Below are positions 28,264-37,447 of a stretch of 64,000 nucleotides of DNA, piece by piece (the first letter of the stretch is position 1; every line of letters starts with the position of its first letter). The stretch is taken from NCBI GenBank assembly GCA_964356295.1, contig CAYHHE010000002.1, positions 23,368 through 87,367 of the forward strand, read 5' to 3'. The translations under genes and the position numbers were made by a program. A model generated the notes under the pieces. It saw nothing but the letters and a program-made list of their open reading frames with translations. It ran no database searches and had not been told where the DNA came from. The DNA comes from CAVQGZ01 sp964356295. Its GTDB lineage: Bacteria; Actinomycetota; Actinomycetes; Jiangellales; Jiangellaceae.

Positions 28264-29657
28264 CCACCACGCCGCAGTACGTCGACGAGCCCGGCGAGGA
28301 CGCGCTCGCCCGGGCAGCCCAGCGCAACCTGTGGATGCACTTCACCCGGCACTCGGTCTACGAGCAGGGTGGCCACGTCCCGGTCATCGTCCGCGGCGAG
28401 GGTCCCTACATCTGGGACGACCAGGGCAAGCGGTACCTGGACGGCCTGGCGGGGCTGTTCGTCGTCCAGGCCGGGCACGGACGCGCCGAGCTGGCCGAGG
28501 CGGCCGCCGCGCAGGCACGGGAGCTGGCGTTCTTCCCGGTCTGGTCCTACGCCCACCCGCGGGCCATCGAGCTCGCCGCGCGGCTGGCCGCGCTGGCGCC
28601 GGCGGACCTGAACCGGGTGTTCTTCACCACCGGCGGTGGCGAGGCCGTCGAGACTGCCTGGAAGCTGGCCAAGCAGTACTTCAAGCTGATCGGCAAGCCG
28701 ACCAAGTACAAGGTGATCAGCCGCTCGATCGCCTACCACGGCACCCCGCAGGGGGCGCTGTCGATCACCGGGATCCCGTTCGCCAAGCAGTTCTTCGAGC
28801 CGCTGGTCCCCGGCGGTCACAAGGTGCCCAACACGAACTTCTACCGGGCACCGGAGCACGGCGACGACCTCAAGGCCTTCGGGCTGTGGGCGGCGAACCG
28901 GATCGAGGAGGCCATCGAGATGGAGGGCCCGGACACCGTCGCCGCGGTGTTCCTCGAGCCGGTGCAGAACTCCGGCGGCTGCTTCCCTCCTCCGCCGGGC
29001 TACCTGGAGCGGGTGCGCGAGATCTGCGACGCCCATGACGTGCTGTTCGTCGCCGACGAGACGATCACCGCCTTCGGGCGGATCGGCGACTACTTCGCGA
29101 TGAACCGCTACGGCGTCGTCCCCGACATCATCACCTGCGCCAAGGGCATGACCTCCGGCTACGCCCCGATGGGCGCCATGATCGCCAGCGACCGGCTGTT
29201 CGAACCATTCCGGCACGGCGACACGATGTTCGCCCACGGCTACACCTGGGGAGGCCATCCTGTGGGCGCGGCTGTCGCGCTGGCCAACCTCGACCTCATG
29301 GAGCGGGAGGGCCTGCCGGCTCATGTCCGGGAGAACGAGAACGCCTTCCGGTCCACCCTGGAGAAGCTGCTCGACCTGCCGATCGTCGGGGACGTGCGCG
29401 GCGACGGGTACTTCTACGGGATCGAGATGGTCAAGGACAAGGCCACCAAGGAGACCTTCAGCGACGAGGAGTCCGAGCGACTCCTGCGAGGGTTCCTGTC
29501 CAAGGCGCTGTTCGACCGCGGCTTGTACTGCCGGGCCGACGACCGCGGTGACCCCGTCGTCCAGCTCTCCCCACCCCTGGTGTGCGACCAGTCCCACTTC
29601 GACGAGATGGAGCAGATCCTCCGCGACGTCCTGACCCGGGCCTGGGACCTGCTCTGA
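28260..29657 (+). CDS. Class III omega-aminotransferase (putrescine or beta-alanine type)
   Basis: A 465-residue PLP enzyme, Schiff-base Lys295 (TCAKGMTSGYAPMGAM). TTGGGEAVETAWKLAKQYF, SRSIAYHGTPQGALSITG, EPVQNSGGCFPPPPGYLE and VADETITAFGRIG resemble putrescine-pyruvate (SpuC-like) and beta-alanine-pyruvate aminotransferases. In this cluster the likely reaction is deamination of putrescine to 4-aminobutanal, or of beta-alanine to malonate semialdehyde (a substrate for the MmsA here). The ATG at 28260 overlaps the Lrp stop, with GGGGAG just upstream. Substrate choice is inference. Confidence 0.9.
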   Translation: MTTTPQYVDEPGEDALARAAQRNLWMHFTRHSVYEQGGHVPVIVRGEGPYIWDDQGKRYLDGLAGLFVVQAGHGRAELAEAAAAQARELAFFPVWSYAHPRAIELAARLAALAPADLNRVFFTTGGGEAVETAWKLAKQYFKLIGKPTKYKVISRSIAYHGTPQGALSITGIPFAKQFFEPLVPGGHKVPNTNFYRAPEHGDDLKAFGLWAANRIEEAIEMEGPDTVAAVFLEPVQNSGGCFPPPPGYLERVREICDAHDVLFVADETITAFGRIGDYFAMNRYGVVPDIITCAKGMTSGYAPMGAMIASDRLFEPFRHGDTMFAHGYTWGGHPVGAAVALANLDLMEREGLPAHVRENENAFRSTLEKLLDLPIVGDVRGDGYFYGIEMVKDKATKETFSDEESERLLRGFLSKALFDRGLYCRADDRGDPVVQLSPPLVCDQSHFDEMEQILRDVLTRAWDLL

Positions 29658-29671
29658 GTGAGCGCACCCGG

Positions 29672-30304
29672 GTGCGCCGCCTCCCGGACCACCAGGTCGA
29701 GGACCTCGCCGCGCTGCACGCCGTCCTGGACGACGGTCGAGTCGGCCACGTCGGCTTCGTTCATGCAGGCGCACCGTTCGTGATCCCGCTGGCCTACGGG
29801 CGTGACGGGGACCGGGTGCTGGTGCACGGGTCGACCGGCTCTCGGGCCTTCCGCACGTTGGCCAGCGGGGTCAGCGCCTGCCTGACCGTCACGTTGCTGG
29901 ACGGGCTCGTGCTGGCCCGTGCCGCGTTCGAGACCTCGATGCGCTACCGCAGCGCAATGGTCCTCGGTCAGTTCCAGCCGGTGACCGACCCGGAGGCGAG
30001 GCTGGCGGCGTTGGCGCGCATCAGCGAGCACGTCGTCCCAGGGCGCTGGGCCGAGATCCGCCCGCCCTCGGCCAAGGAGCTCGCTGCGACCACGGTGCTG
30101 GCCCTGCCGCTGCGGGAGTGGTCGGTGAAGGTCAACGCGGGCTGGCCGCAGGACGACCCGGCCGACCTGGACCGCCCGGTCTGGGCCGGCGTCGTCGGCT
30201 TCGCCGCCACGGTCGAGGAGCCGACTCCCGCCCCCGACCTTCGACCCGGGGTCGAGGTGCCGGGCTACCTGAGGTCCCTGCTGGTGCCGGGGCTGTCGCG
30301 GTGA
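29672..30304 (+). CDS. FMN-binding split-barrel protein (pyridoxamine 5'-phosphate oxidase-like)
   Basis: About 210 residues with the flavin-binding split barrel: LHAVLDDGRVGHVGFVHAGAPFVIPLAYG, VHGSTGSRAFRTL and the helix FETSMRYRSAMVLGQF. It belongs to the broad PNPOx-like family, whose members bind FMN or F420; specific activity is unknown. The GTG at 29672 is the first standard start; relatives start near SERTRVRRLPD, so a CTG at 29654, overlapping the aminotransferase stop, may be the real start. It ends by overlapping the next gene (GTGA). It is the third gene of the Lrp operon. Confidence 0.82.
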   Translation: MRRLPDHQVEDLAALHAVLDDGRVGHVGFVHAGAPFVIPLAYGRDGDRVLVHGSTGSRAFRTLASGVSACLTVTLLDGLVLARAAFETSMRYRSAMVLGQFQPVTDPEARLAALARISEHVVPGRWAEIRPPSAKELAATTVLALPLREWSVKVNAGWPQDDPADLDRPVWAGVVGFAATVEEPTPAPDLRPGVEVPGYLRSLLVPGLSR

Positions 30305-31686
30305 ACGGTGCGTACCGCCACCTGTCGCTGTGGCACGACACCCTGCCCGAGGAGGACCGGCTCGAGCCGCGGCCGGACCTGGGCGGCTCCGGCGAAGTCG
30401 ACGTCGCGATCGTGGGCGCCGGGTACACCGGGTTGTGGACCGCCTACTACCTGCTGGGTCTCGACCCGTCGCTGCGCGTGCTGGTCCTGGAACGGGAGGT
30501 CGCCGGGTTCGGTGCGTCCGGGCGCAACGGCGGCTGGTGCTCTGCCCTGTTCCCCACGTCGTGGGAGGGGCTGGCTGCTCGCACGAGCCGCGGGGACGCG
30601 GTGCGGATGCAGCGCGCCCTCAACGACACCGTCGACGAGGTGGGCGGGGTGGTCGCCACCGAGGGGATCGACGCCCACTGGAGCAAGGGGGGGACCGTGT
30701 CGCTCGCCCGCTCGCCGCGACAGCTGGCACGAGCGATGGACCGGGTCGCCCATGCCCGCTCGTGGGGCTTCGGGGAGGACGACGTCCGGCTTCTCGACGC
30801 TCGCGAGGCGCGCGACGTGCTCAACGCCACCGACACCCTCGGCGCGGTGTACGTGCCGCACTGCGCGGCGCTGCATCCGGCACGGCTCGTGCGCGGGCTG
30901 GCCCGTGCTGTGGAACGCCGCGGCGGGCAGATCGTCGAGCACACCCCGGTGACCGAGATCGGTCCCCGCCGGGTCGTGACGGCGGCCGGCACCGTACGCG
31001 CCGAGGTCGTGGTGCGAGCCACGGAGGGCTTCACCCCGGGGCTGCCTGGCTACGAGCGCCACATCGTTCCGGTGTACTCGGTGATGGTGGCGACCGCGCC
31101 GCTGCCCGCCGCCACCTGGGAGCAGATCGGGCTGGCCGAGCGCACCACCTTCAACGACGAGCGCCACATGGTCATCTACGGCCAGCGCACCGCCGACGGG
31201 CGGATTGCCTTCGGCGGTCGGGGCGCGCCGTACCGCTACGACTCGCGCATATCGGCCACGCAGGAGCAGGTGCCCCGGGTATTCGCGTGGCTGCGCACGA
31301 CCCTCGTCGACCTTCTGCCTGAGGTGGCCGACGTCGAGGTCACCCACCGCTGGGCGGGACCGCTGGGCATCGCGCGGGACTGGTGGCCCTCGGTGGGGCT
31401 GGACCGGGCGAGCGGTCTGGCCTGGGCCGGGGGCTACGTGGGCGACGGGGTGGCTGCCTCGAACCTCGCCGCGCGGACCCTGGCCGACCTCATCCTGGGC
31501 CGCGACACCGACCTCCTTGGTCTGCCGTGGGTGGGTCACCGGTCCCGCCGGTGGGAGCCGGAGCCGCTGCGCTGGCTTGGTGTCAACGCCGGACTCACCG
31601 CGATGGGGTGGGCCGACCCGGAGGAGGCCCTCACCGGCCGGCCGTCCGTCCTCGCGCGCGTGTTCGGCAGCCTCATGCATGGCTGA
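30301..31686 (+). CDS. FAD-dependent oxidoreductase, PuuB/DAO family (copy 2)
   Basis: A 461-residue paralogue of the flavoprotein at 24687-26108. The loop is GAGYTG (39-44); FGASGRNGGWCSALFPTSW and the C-terminal AGGYVGDGVAASNLAARTL follow. GTG start at 30301 overlapping the preceding stop. Compared with copy 1 the active-site region differs (GGWCSALFP against GGFVSASIT), so it may use another amine. Last gene of the Lrp operon, 12 bp from the convergent prpE stop. Confidence 0.86.
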   Translation: MNGAYRHLSLWHDTLPEEDRLEPRPDLGGSGEVDVAIVGAGYTGLWTAYYLLGLDPSLRVLVLEREVAGFGASGRNGGWCSALFPTSWEGLAARTSRGDAVRMQRALNDTVDEVGGVVATEGIDAHWSKGGTVSLARSPRQLARAMDRVAHARSWGFGEDDVRLLDAREARDVLNATDTLGAVYVPHCAALHPARLVRGLARAVERRGGQIVEHTPVTEIGPRRVVTAAGTVRAEVVVRATEGFTPGLPGYERHIVPVYSVMVATAPLPAATWEQIGLAERTTFNDERHMVIYGQRTADGRIAFGGRGAPYRYDSRISATQEQVPRVFAWLRTTLVDLLPEVADVEVTHRWAGPLGIARDWWPSVGLDRASGLAWAGGYVGDGVAASNLAARTLADLILGRDTDLLGLPWVGHRSRRWEPEPLRWLGVNAGLTAMGWADPEEALTGRPSVLARVFGSLMHG

Positions 31687-31698
31687 GCTGGCGTCCGG

Positions 31699-33585
31699 TC
31701 ATTCCTCGCTGTGAGTGAGGACGGGCCGGAGCCGGTCCAGGACCGTCGCGTCCTCGATGGTGCTGGGCACCGCCGGGTCCTTGCCGTCGGCCATCTCGCG
31801 CATCGTCTTGCGCAGGATCTTCCCTGAACGGGTCTTGGGCAGTGCTGGGACGACGTCGATCTCCCGCAGAGCCGCCACCGCACCGATCTCCTCGCGCACC
31901 TTCGCGACCAGCTCGGCGGCCAGTGCGTCGGGGTCGTCGTCCACGCCCGCCTTGAGCACGACGAACCCACGAGGGACCTGACCCTTCAGCGAGTCATGCA
32001 CCCCGACAACCGCACACTCGGCGACCGCCGGATGGCTGGCCAGCACGGCCTCCATCGACCCGGTCGACAGACGGTGACCGGCGACGTTGATCACGTCGTC
32101 GGTACGGCCCATGACGTAGGTGTAGCCGTCGGCGTCCTTGAACCCTCCGTCGCCGGTGAGGTACCAGCCGTCATGCGCTGACAGGTACGACCGGACGTAG
32201 CGCTCGTCGTCGTTCCAGAGGGTGGGCAGCGTGCCGGGTGGCATCGGCAGTCGGATACAGATGGCGCCCTCCGCGTCCGGGCCGAGTGTCTGGCCGCGCT
32301 CGTCGAGCACCTGGACGTCGTAGCCGTGCACCGGCACCGACGGGGAGCCGGGCTTGATCGGCATCGGCTCCAGGCCGCGCAGGTTCGCGCAGATCGGCCA
32401 GCCCGTCTCGGTCTGCCACCAGTTGTCGATCACCGGGACACCGGCGGTGCTCGTGGCCCAGTGGTAGGTGTCGGGGTCGAGCCGCTCGCCGGCCATGAAC
32501 AGGTTGGCCAGGCAGGAGGTGTCGTGCCGGGCGAGGTGCTCACCGGCCGGGTCTTCCTTCTTGATGGCCCGGAAGGCGGTCGGCGCGGCGAACAACCCCT
32601 TCACTCCGTACTGCGAGACGACCCGCCAGAACGACCCGGCGTCCGGGGTACCCACCGGCTTGCCCTCGTACATGACGCTGGTGGCACCGACGAACAGCGG
32701 TGCGTAGACGATGTAGGAGTGCCCGACGACCCAACCCACGTCGGAGGCTGCCCACCAGACGTCGCCGGGCTCGATGTCGTAGACGTTCGACATCGACCAC
32801 GTCAGGGCGACAGCATGGCCGCCGTTGTCTCGCACGATGCCCTTCGGGCGTCCGGTGGTGCCGGAGGTGTAGAGGATGTAGAGCGGGTCCGTCGCGTCGA
32901 CCGAGACGGGGTCCACGGGGCTCGCACCGGCCATCGCGTCGTCCCAGGTGACGTCACGCCCGTCGACCAGCTCGGCCTCCAGCTGGGGCCGCTGCAGGAT
33001 GACGCACTTCTGCACGTCGTGCTCGGCGATCTCGAGAGCGCCGTCCAGCAGCGGCTTGTACGCGATCGTGCGGGTCGGCTCGATACCGCAGGAGGCCGAA
33101 ACGACGACGCTCGGTGTTGCGTCGTCGATGCGCACGGCCAGCTCGTGCGGAGCGAAGCCGCCGAACACCACCGAGTGCACCGCCCCCAGCCTGGCGCAGG
33201 CCAGCATGGCGATGGCCGCCTCCGGCACCATCGGCATGTAGATGACGACTCGATCGCCCTTGCCCACCCCTAGCGAGCGCAGCGCCCCCGCGAACCGGGC
33301 GACCTCGTCGGTCAAGGCCGCATAGGTGTAGCTGCGGGCGGTGCCGGTGACCGGGGAGTCGTAGACCAGGGCGAGCCGGTCCCCGTTGCCAGCGGCCACG
33401 TGCCGGTCCAGGGCATTGGCACAGGTGTTCAGGCGCCCGCCGGTGAACCACCGGTAGAACGGCGGGTTCGACGAGTCGAGGACGACCGGAGGCGGCACGT
33501 CCCAGTCGATGGCCTTGGCCGCCTCCCCCCAGAACTGGTCGGGGGCGTCGAGGCTGTGCTGGTAGGTCTGCTGGTAGTCACCCAT
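31699..33585 (-). CDS. prpE: Propionyl-CoA synthetase (acyl-CoA synthetase, ACS family)
   Basis: A 628-residue AMP-forming ligase. The adenylate motif is YTSGTTGRPKG; the catalytic Lys589 lies in KTRSGKILRK. QTETGWPICANLRG and GYTYVMGRTDDVINVAGHRLSTGSMEAVL are typical of PrpE/ACSS3-type enzymes, which prefer propionate, rather than acetyl-CoA synthetase. Propionyl-CoA is also the product of MmsA on methylmalonate semialdehyde, making a shared pathway possible. The gene is monocistronic between the FAD oxidoreductase (convergent) and rlmN. It marks the end of the accessory block. Confidence 0.88.
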   Translation of the reverse strand: MGDYQQTYQHSLDAPDQFWGEAAKAIDWDVPPPVVLDSSNPPFYRWFTGGRLNTCANALDRHVAAGNGDRLALVYDSPVTGTARSYTYAALTDEVARFAGALRSLGVGKGDRVVIYMPMVPEAAIAMLACARLGAVHSVVFGGFAPHELAVRIDDATPSVVVSASCGIEPTRTIAYKPLLDGALEIAEHDVQKCVILQRPQLEAELVDGRDVTWDDAMAGASPVDPVSVDATDPLYILYTSGTTGRPKGIVRDNGGHAVALTWSMSNVYDIEPGDVWWAASDVGWVVGHSYIVYAPLFVGATSVMYEGKPVGTPDAGSFWRVVSQYGVKGLFAAPTAFRAIKKEDPAGEHLARHDTSCLANLFMAGERLDPDTYHWATSTAGVPVIDNWWQTETGWPICANLRGLEPMPIKPGSPSVPVHGYDVQVLDERGQTLGPDAEGAICIRLPMPPGTLPTLWNDDERYVRSYLSAHDGWYLTGDGGFKDADGYTYVMGRTDDVINVAGHRLSTGSMEAVLASHPAVAECAVVGVHDSLKGQVPRGFVVLKAGVDDDPDALAAELVAKVREEIGAVAALREIDVVPALPKTRSGKILRKTMREMADGKDPAVPSTIEDATVLDRLRPVLTHSEE

Positions 33586-33673
33586 GTCGAGGAATCATGG
33601 TGTGGTCGCCGTGGCAGGTCCAGACCCTGCCCGGAGGGTCGTCGAACGGGAGGGGTGCTGCGACGAGCGGCCC

Positions 33674-34873
33674 TCAGCCGTCGGCGGCGGCCAGCTGGCC
33701 GCAGGCACCGTCGATGTCGCGACCGCGAGTGTCGCGCACCGTGGTGGGGATGCCGCGCTCGCGCAGCGCCTCGACAAAGGCTCGCTCGGCTGCCGGGCGG
33801 GACGCGGTCCACCGCGAGCCGGCCGTGGGGTTGAGCGGGATGGGGTTGACGTGCACCCAGCCACGGCCCCGCTCGGAGAGCAGCCGCGCGAGCAGCCGGG
33901 CGCGCCAGGTCTGGTCGTTCACGTCCCGGATCAGCGCGTACTCGATCGACACCCGTCGTCCGGTGGTTTCGGCGTAGGACCGGGCGGCGTCCAGCAGCTC
34001 GGCGACCTTCCACCGGGCGTTGACCGGGACGAGCTCGTCGCGGGCCTCGTCGTCGGGCGCGTGCAGCGAGACCGCCAGAGTGACGGGCAGCCCCTCGCGG
34101 GCCAGCTGGGCGATGCGTGGGACCAGCCCGACCGTCGACACCGTGATCCGCCGCGCGGACATGCCGATGCCCTCCGGCGTCGGGTCGGTCAGCCGGTGGA
34201 GTGCTGCGACGACCGCGGCGTAGTTGGCCAGCGGCTCGCCCATCCCCATGAACACCACGTTGCTCACCCGACCCGCCCCGCCATCGCCGCTGACCGTGCG
34301 GGACGCCGCCACCACCTGATCGACGATCTCCGCGGTCGACAGGTTGCGGGTGAGCCCCAGCTGGCCGGTGGCGCAGAACGGGCACGCCATCCCGCAGCCG
34401 GCCTGGGACGACACGCAGACGGTGACGCGTGCGGCAGGACGGTCCGCAGGACTGTCGCTCTCCGCGCCGAGCTCGGCGCTGGGCGTGACGTCGACGCCCT
34501 CGCCCGTGCCGCCGACGGCTGCGCCGTAGCGCATGAGCACGCTCTCCACGCGCGACCCATCCACCAGCTGCCACAAGGTCTTGGTCGTGGCCCCACCGTC
34601 GGCCTGCTGCTCGCGGACCCTGGTCAGCAGCTTCGGGAACAGCGCTGCGCCGACCTCGTCCCGTGCGGCGGTGGGCAGGTCGGTCATCTGCGCCGGATCA
34701 TCGGTGAACCGGACGAAGTACTGCCGCGAGAGCTGGTCGGCGCGGAAGCTCTCCAGGCCCAGCGCCTGGACCGCCTCCCTCCGCTGCGCGCGGGTGAGGT
34801 CGGCGAGGTGTCGGGGTGGCTTGCCGCGCGACGGCGCCCGGTCTGCGATGGGAAAGCTCATGCTGTCGGCCAT
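33674..34873 (-). CDS. rlmN: 23S rRNA (adenine-2503-C2)/tRNA methyltransferase RlmN
   Basis: A 399-residue radical-SAM methyltransferase; cluster ligands Cys160, Cys164 and Cys167 in [58 protein letters not shown] and VNPIPLNP are RlmN signatures; the methylated catalytic Cys lies in the C-terminal IDGACGQL. It methylates C2 of A2503 in 23S rRNA and A37 of some tRNAs. ATG at 34873, or the second ATG at 34861. It follows cdsA after a repeat-rich 254-bp spacer. Confidence 0.97.
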   Translation of the reverse strand: MADSMSFPIADRAPSRGKPPRHLADLTRAQRREAVQALGLESFRADQLSRQYFVRFTDDPAQMTDLPTAARDEVGAALFPKLLTRVREQQADGGATTKTLWQLVDGSRVESVLMRYGAAVGGTGEGVDVTPSAELGAESDSPADRPAARVTVCVSSQAGCGMACPFCATGQLGLTRNLSTAEIVDQVVAASRTVSGDGGAGRVSNVVFMGMGEPLANYAAVVAALHRLTDPTPEGIGMSARRITVSTVGLVPRIAQLAREGLPVTLAVSLHAPDDEARDELVPVNARWKVAELLDAARSYAETTGRRVSIEYALIRDVNDQTWRARLLARLLSERGRGWVHVNPIPLNPTAGSRWTASRPAAERAFVEALRERGIPTTVRDTRGRDIDGACGQLAAADG

Positions 34874-34933
34874 GGTTCCACGCCGGGGCGGGCTGGGCCG
34901 AGCTCCCGACCTCACCGGCTGCGTCCCCGCGGT

Positions 34934-35046
34934 GATCCACGGCGGTTCTGGTGCACTCCGAGCATGATCCACGGCGCATCCGGTGCCCGCAGAGCACCAA
35001 TCCATCCATCCACACCACCGTCGGAGCACCAGTACCGCCGTGGATC
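34934..35046. repeat. Inverted and direct repeats related to the 9.3-kb array
   Basis: Two direct units start TGATCCACGGCG at 34933 and 34964. A third, inverted unit occupies about 35023-35046 and reads GATCCACGGCGG on the minus strand. The first and third pair as 23-24-bp arms with few mismatches around a 60-odd-base loop. The core and TGGTG spacing match TGATCACGGCGCC units at 9.3 kb. The element lies between cdsA and rlmN, both on the minus strand. Confidence 0.8.
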
Positions 35047-35127
35047 ATGCTCTGGGGAGGGCAGCCGTCGGCGAGGAGGCCTTCCGCGGGCTCGACGGCG
35101 GGCTCGACCGCGGGCTCGACGGCGGGC

Positions 35128-35997
35128 TCAGCCGACGGGGACGAGCAGGGTGAGCACCAGCCAGGCGATCGGCGCCGACAGCGCGATGCTGTCCAGCCGG
35201 TCCATGACCCCACCGTGGCCGGGCAGCAGGCTGCCCATGTCCTTCACCCCGATGTCGCGCTTGAGCAGCGACTCGGCCAGGTCACCAAGCGTGCCCGCCA
35301 TCGCCAGGCACAGACCGAGCGCAGCGCCGGCCCACCACGACCCGCTCAGCCCCCAGACGACCACGACGATGCCCAGGGTGACGCAGGCGAGCACGGAGCC
35401 GGCGAATCCCTCCCACGACTTCTTCGGGCTCACCGACGGCGCCATCGGGTGCCGACCCGCGAGGACTCCCACGGCGTAGCCGCCGATGTCGGAGGCCACC
35501 ACGAGCAGGAGCCATGCCAGGACGCGGAACGGGCCGTCCTCCTCCCGCACCATCAGCGTTGCGAACCCACCCGCCAGCAGGAGGTAGCCGACCGTGAACG
35601 CTCCGGCGGCTGAGTCGGCCAGGTAGCCGTCGGGTCCGCGCAGGCTTCGCCAGACCAGCACGAGCAGCACCGTGAGGCCCACCCCGAGGGCGACCCCACC
35701 CGCGCCGGCGTACCAGCCGGCGGCGATCACGCCCAGGACCCCTAGGTACAGCGGCGGTGTGGGGAGGGCGACGTCGGCGACCTTGAGTGCCCGACCCAGC
35801 TCCCATACCGCAGCCAGCATCGCCGCTGCAGCCAGCACCAGGAAGTACCGCTTGTCGAAGAACAGCGAGCCGATCCCGACGGCAGCGAGAAGCACCCCGA
35901 CGGCGATGGCGGCGGGGAGGTCTCGGCCTGCCCTGCTCGCCTGTGGTTCGGTGGGCTCGACGGGTGCGGACTCGTCGGCCGCCGGCGCGGGAGCCAC
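35128..35997 (-). CDS. cdsA: Phosphatidate cytidylyltransferase
   Basis: CDP-diacylglycerol synthase, the gateway to phosphatidylglycerol, cardiolipin and phosphatidylinositol. 289 residues with about eight hydrophobic segments; the family signature is KRDIGVKDMGSLLPGHGGVMDRLDS near the C-terminus, with SPKKSWEGFAGS before it. The first 25 residues are hydrophilic. It starts at GTG (35997), two bases after the frr stop, and is likely translated with frr and pyrH. Confidence 0.96.
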   Translation of the reverse strand: MAPAPAADESAPVEPTEPQASRAGRDLPAAIAVGVLLAAVGIGSLFFDKRYFLVLAAAAMLAAVWELGRALKVADVALPTPPLYLGVLGVIAAGWYAGAGGVALGVGLTVLLVLVWRSLRGPDGYLADSAAGAFTVGYLLLAGGFATLMVREEDGPFRVLAWLLLVVASDIGGYAVGVLAGRHPMAPSVSPKKSWEGFAGSVLACVTLGIVVVVWGLSGSWWAGAALGLCLAMAGTLGDLAESLLKRDIGVKDMGSLLPGHGGVMDRLDSIALSAPIAWLVLTLLVPVG

Positions 35998-35999
35998 GC

Positions 36000-36557
36000 T
36001 CAGACGTCCAGCAGCTCGGATTCCTTGTGCTTGAGCAGGTCGTCGATCGCATCGACGTGGCTCTTCGTCAGCGCCTCCAGCTGCTTCTCGGCTCGGGTGA
36101 CCTCGTCCTCGCCAGCCTCGCCGTCCCGGGACAGCCGGTCGAGGGTCTCCTTCGCATGGCGGCGGACGTTGCGGATCGACACCCTGGCGTCCTCGGCCTT
36201 GTGCTTGGCGACCTTGATGTACTCCCGCCGTCGCTCCTCGGTGAGCTCGGGCAGCGCGACCCGGATGACCGCTCCGTCGTCGGTGGGGTTCACGCCGAGG
36301 TCGGAGTCGCGGATGGCCCGCTCGACCGCCTTCATCGAGGTCTTGTCGTAGGGGGTGATGCTGATCATCCGCGCGTCGACGACGTGGAACGAGGCCAGCT
36401 GGTTGATCGGGGTCGGGGAACCGTAGTACTCCACGAGGATCTTGCTGAACAGACCCGGGTGGGCGCGGCCCGTGCGGATGCCGGCGAGGTCCTCCTTCGC
36501 CACTGACACGGTCTTCTCCATCTTCTCCTCGGCTTCGAGGAGGGTCTCGTCGATCAC
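36000..36557 (-). CDS. frr: Ribosome recycling factor
   Basis: 185 residues, the standard RRF length. It begins [19 protein letters not shown], followed by the signature [20 protein letters not shown] and the helical C-terminus [23 protein letters not shown]. With EF-G it splits post-termination ribosomes. It lies between pyrH and cdsA (spacing 37 and 2 bp) in the conserved rpsB-tsf-pyrH-frr-cdsA order. Confidence 0.98.
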   Translation of the reverse strand: MIDETLLEAEEKMEKTVSVAKEDLAGIRTGRAHPGLFSKILVEYYGSPTPINQLASFHVVDARMISITPYDKTSMKAVERAIRDSDLGVNPTDDGAVIRVALPELTEERRREYIKVAKHKAEDARVSIRNVRRHAKETLDRLSRDGEAGEDEVTRAEKQLEALTKSHVDAIDDLLKHKESELLDV

Positions 36558-36594
36558 GTCGGGGCCCCTTCCGTGCTCCAGCCTGCGACGCAGG

Positions 36595-37446
36595 CTACCC
36601 GGAGGACTGCGGCGTACCCGTGGCGGCGGGTGCCACCCGGGCAGTCGGCGTGACCCCGGTACCGGCCGCGGGGCCGTGCCCCGCCGTCGGCTGCGCCATC
36701 AGCGTCGGCGCGTCGGCAGAGACCAGGGTGCCGACGGGTTCACCCCCTATGACACGGGCGATGTTCCCCTCGACACTGAGGTTGAACACCACGATGGGCA
36801 GGTCGTTGTCCCGGCAGAGGCTGAAGGCGCTGGCGTCGGCCACCGTGAGCCTGCGACGCAGGACCTCGTCGTAGTTGAGCGAGACGAACATCGACGCGTC
36901 TGGATGGTTCCGTGGGTCGGCGTCATACACCCCGTCCACGCCGTTCTTGGCCAGCAGCAGCAGGTCGCAGCCGATCTCCAGGGCGCGCTGGGCAGCCACC
37001 GTGTCCGTGGAGAAGTACGGCAGGCCGGCCCCGGCGCCGAAGATGACCACGCGGCCCTTCTCCAGGTGCCGGATCGCCCGGCGCGGCACGTAAGGCTCGG
37101 CGACCTGGCCCATGGTGATGGCCGTCTGCACCCTGGTGTCGATGCCCTCCTTCTCCAGGAAGTCCTGCAGCGCCAGGCAGTTCATGACTGTGCCCAGCAT
37201 GCCCATGTAGTCCGCGCGGGAACGGTCCATGCCCCGCTGCGACAGCTCCGCGCCGCGGAAGAAGTTGCCGCCACCGACGACCACGGCTGCCTGGGTCCCG
37301 CTGCGTGCCACCTCAGCGAGCTGGCGGGCGATGCCGGCCACCACGTCCGGGTCGACCCCGACGCGTCCCCCGCCGAACACCTCACCGGACAGCTTGAGCA
37401 GCACCCGGTTGGGCAGTGGCCGGACCGGCGGGACGGTGCCGGTCAC
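36595..37446 (-). CDS. pyrH: UMP kinase
   Basis: Phosphorylates UMP to UDP as a GTP-activated, UTP-inhibited hexamer. The start [13 protein letters not shown] and the motifs [35 protein letters not shown], and [16 protein letters not shown] are typical of bacterial PyrH. The last about 35 residues ([19 protein letters not shown]...) are an extra Ala/Pro/Thr tail beyond the usual ~245-residue core. GTG start at 37446, one base after the tsf stop. Confidence 0.97.
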   Translation of the reverse strand: MTGTVPPVRPLPNRVLLKLSGEVFGGGRVGVDPDVVAGIARQLAEVARSGTQAAVVVGGGNFFRGAELSQRGMDRSRADYMGMLGTVMNCLALQDFLEKEGIDTRVQTAITMGQVAEPYVPRRAIRHLEKGRVVIFGAGAGLPYFSTDTVAAQRALEIGCDLLLLAKNGVDGVYDADPRNHPDASMFVSLNYDEVLRRRLTVADASAFSLCRDNDLPIVVFNLSVEGNIARVIGGEPVGTLVSADAPTLMAQPTAGHGPAAGTGVTPTARVAPAATGTPQSSG

Positions 37447-37447
37447 C

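Noticed and set aside
28242..29774. 510-codon minus-strand frame over the aminotransferase
   Set aside because: The plus-strand class III aminotransferase has all PLP motifs; the antisense frame has none.
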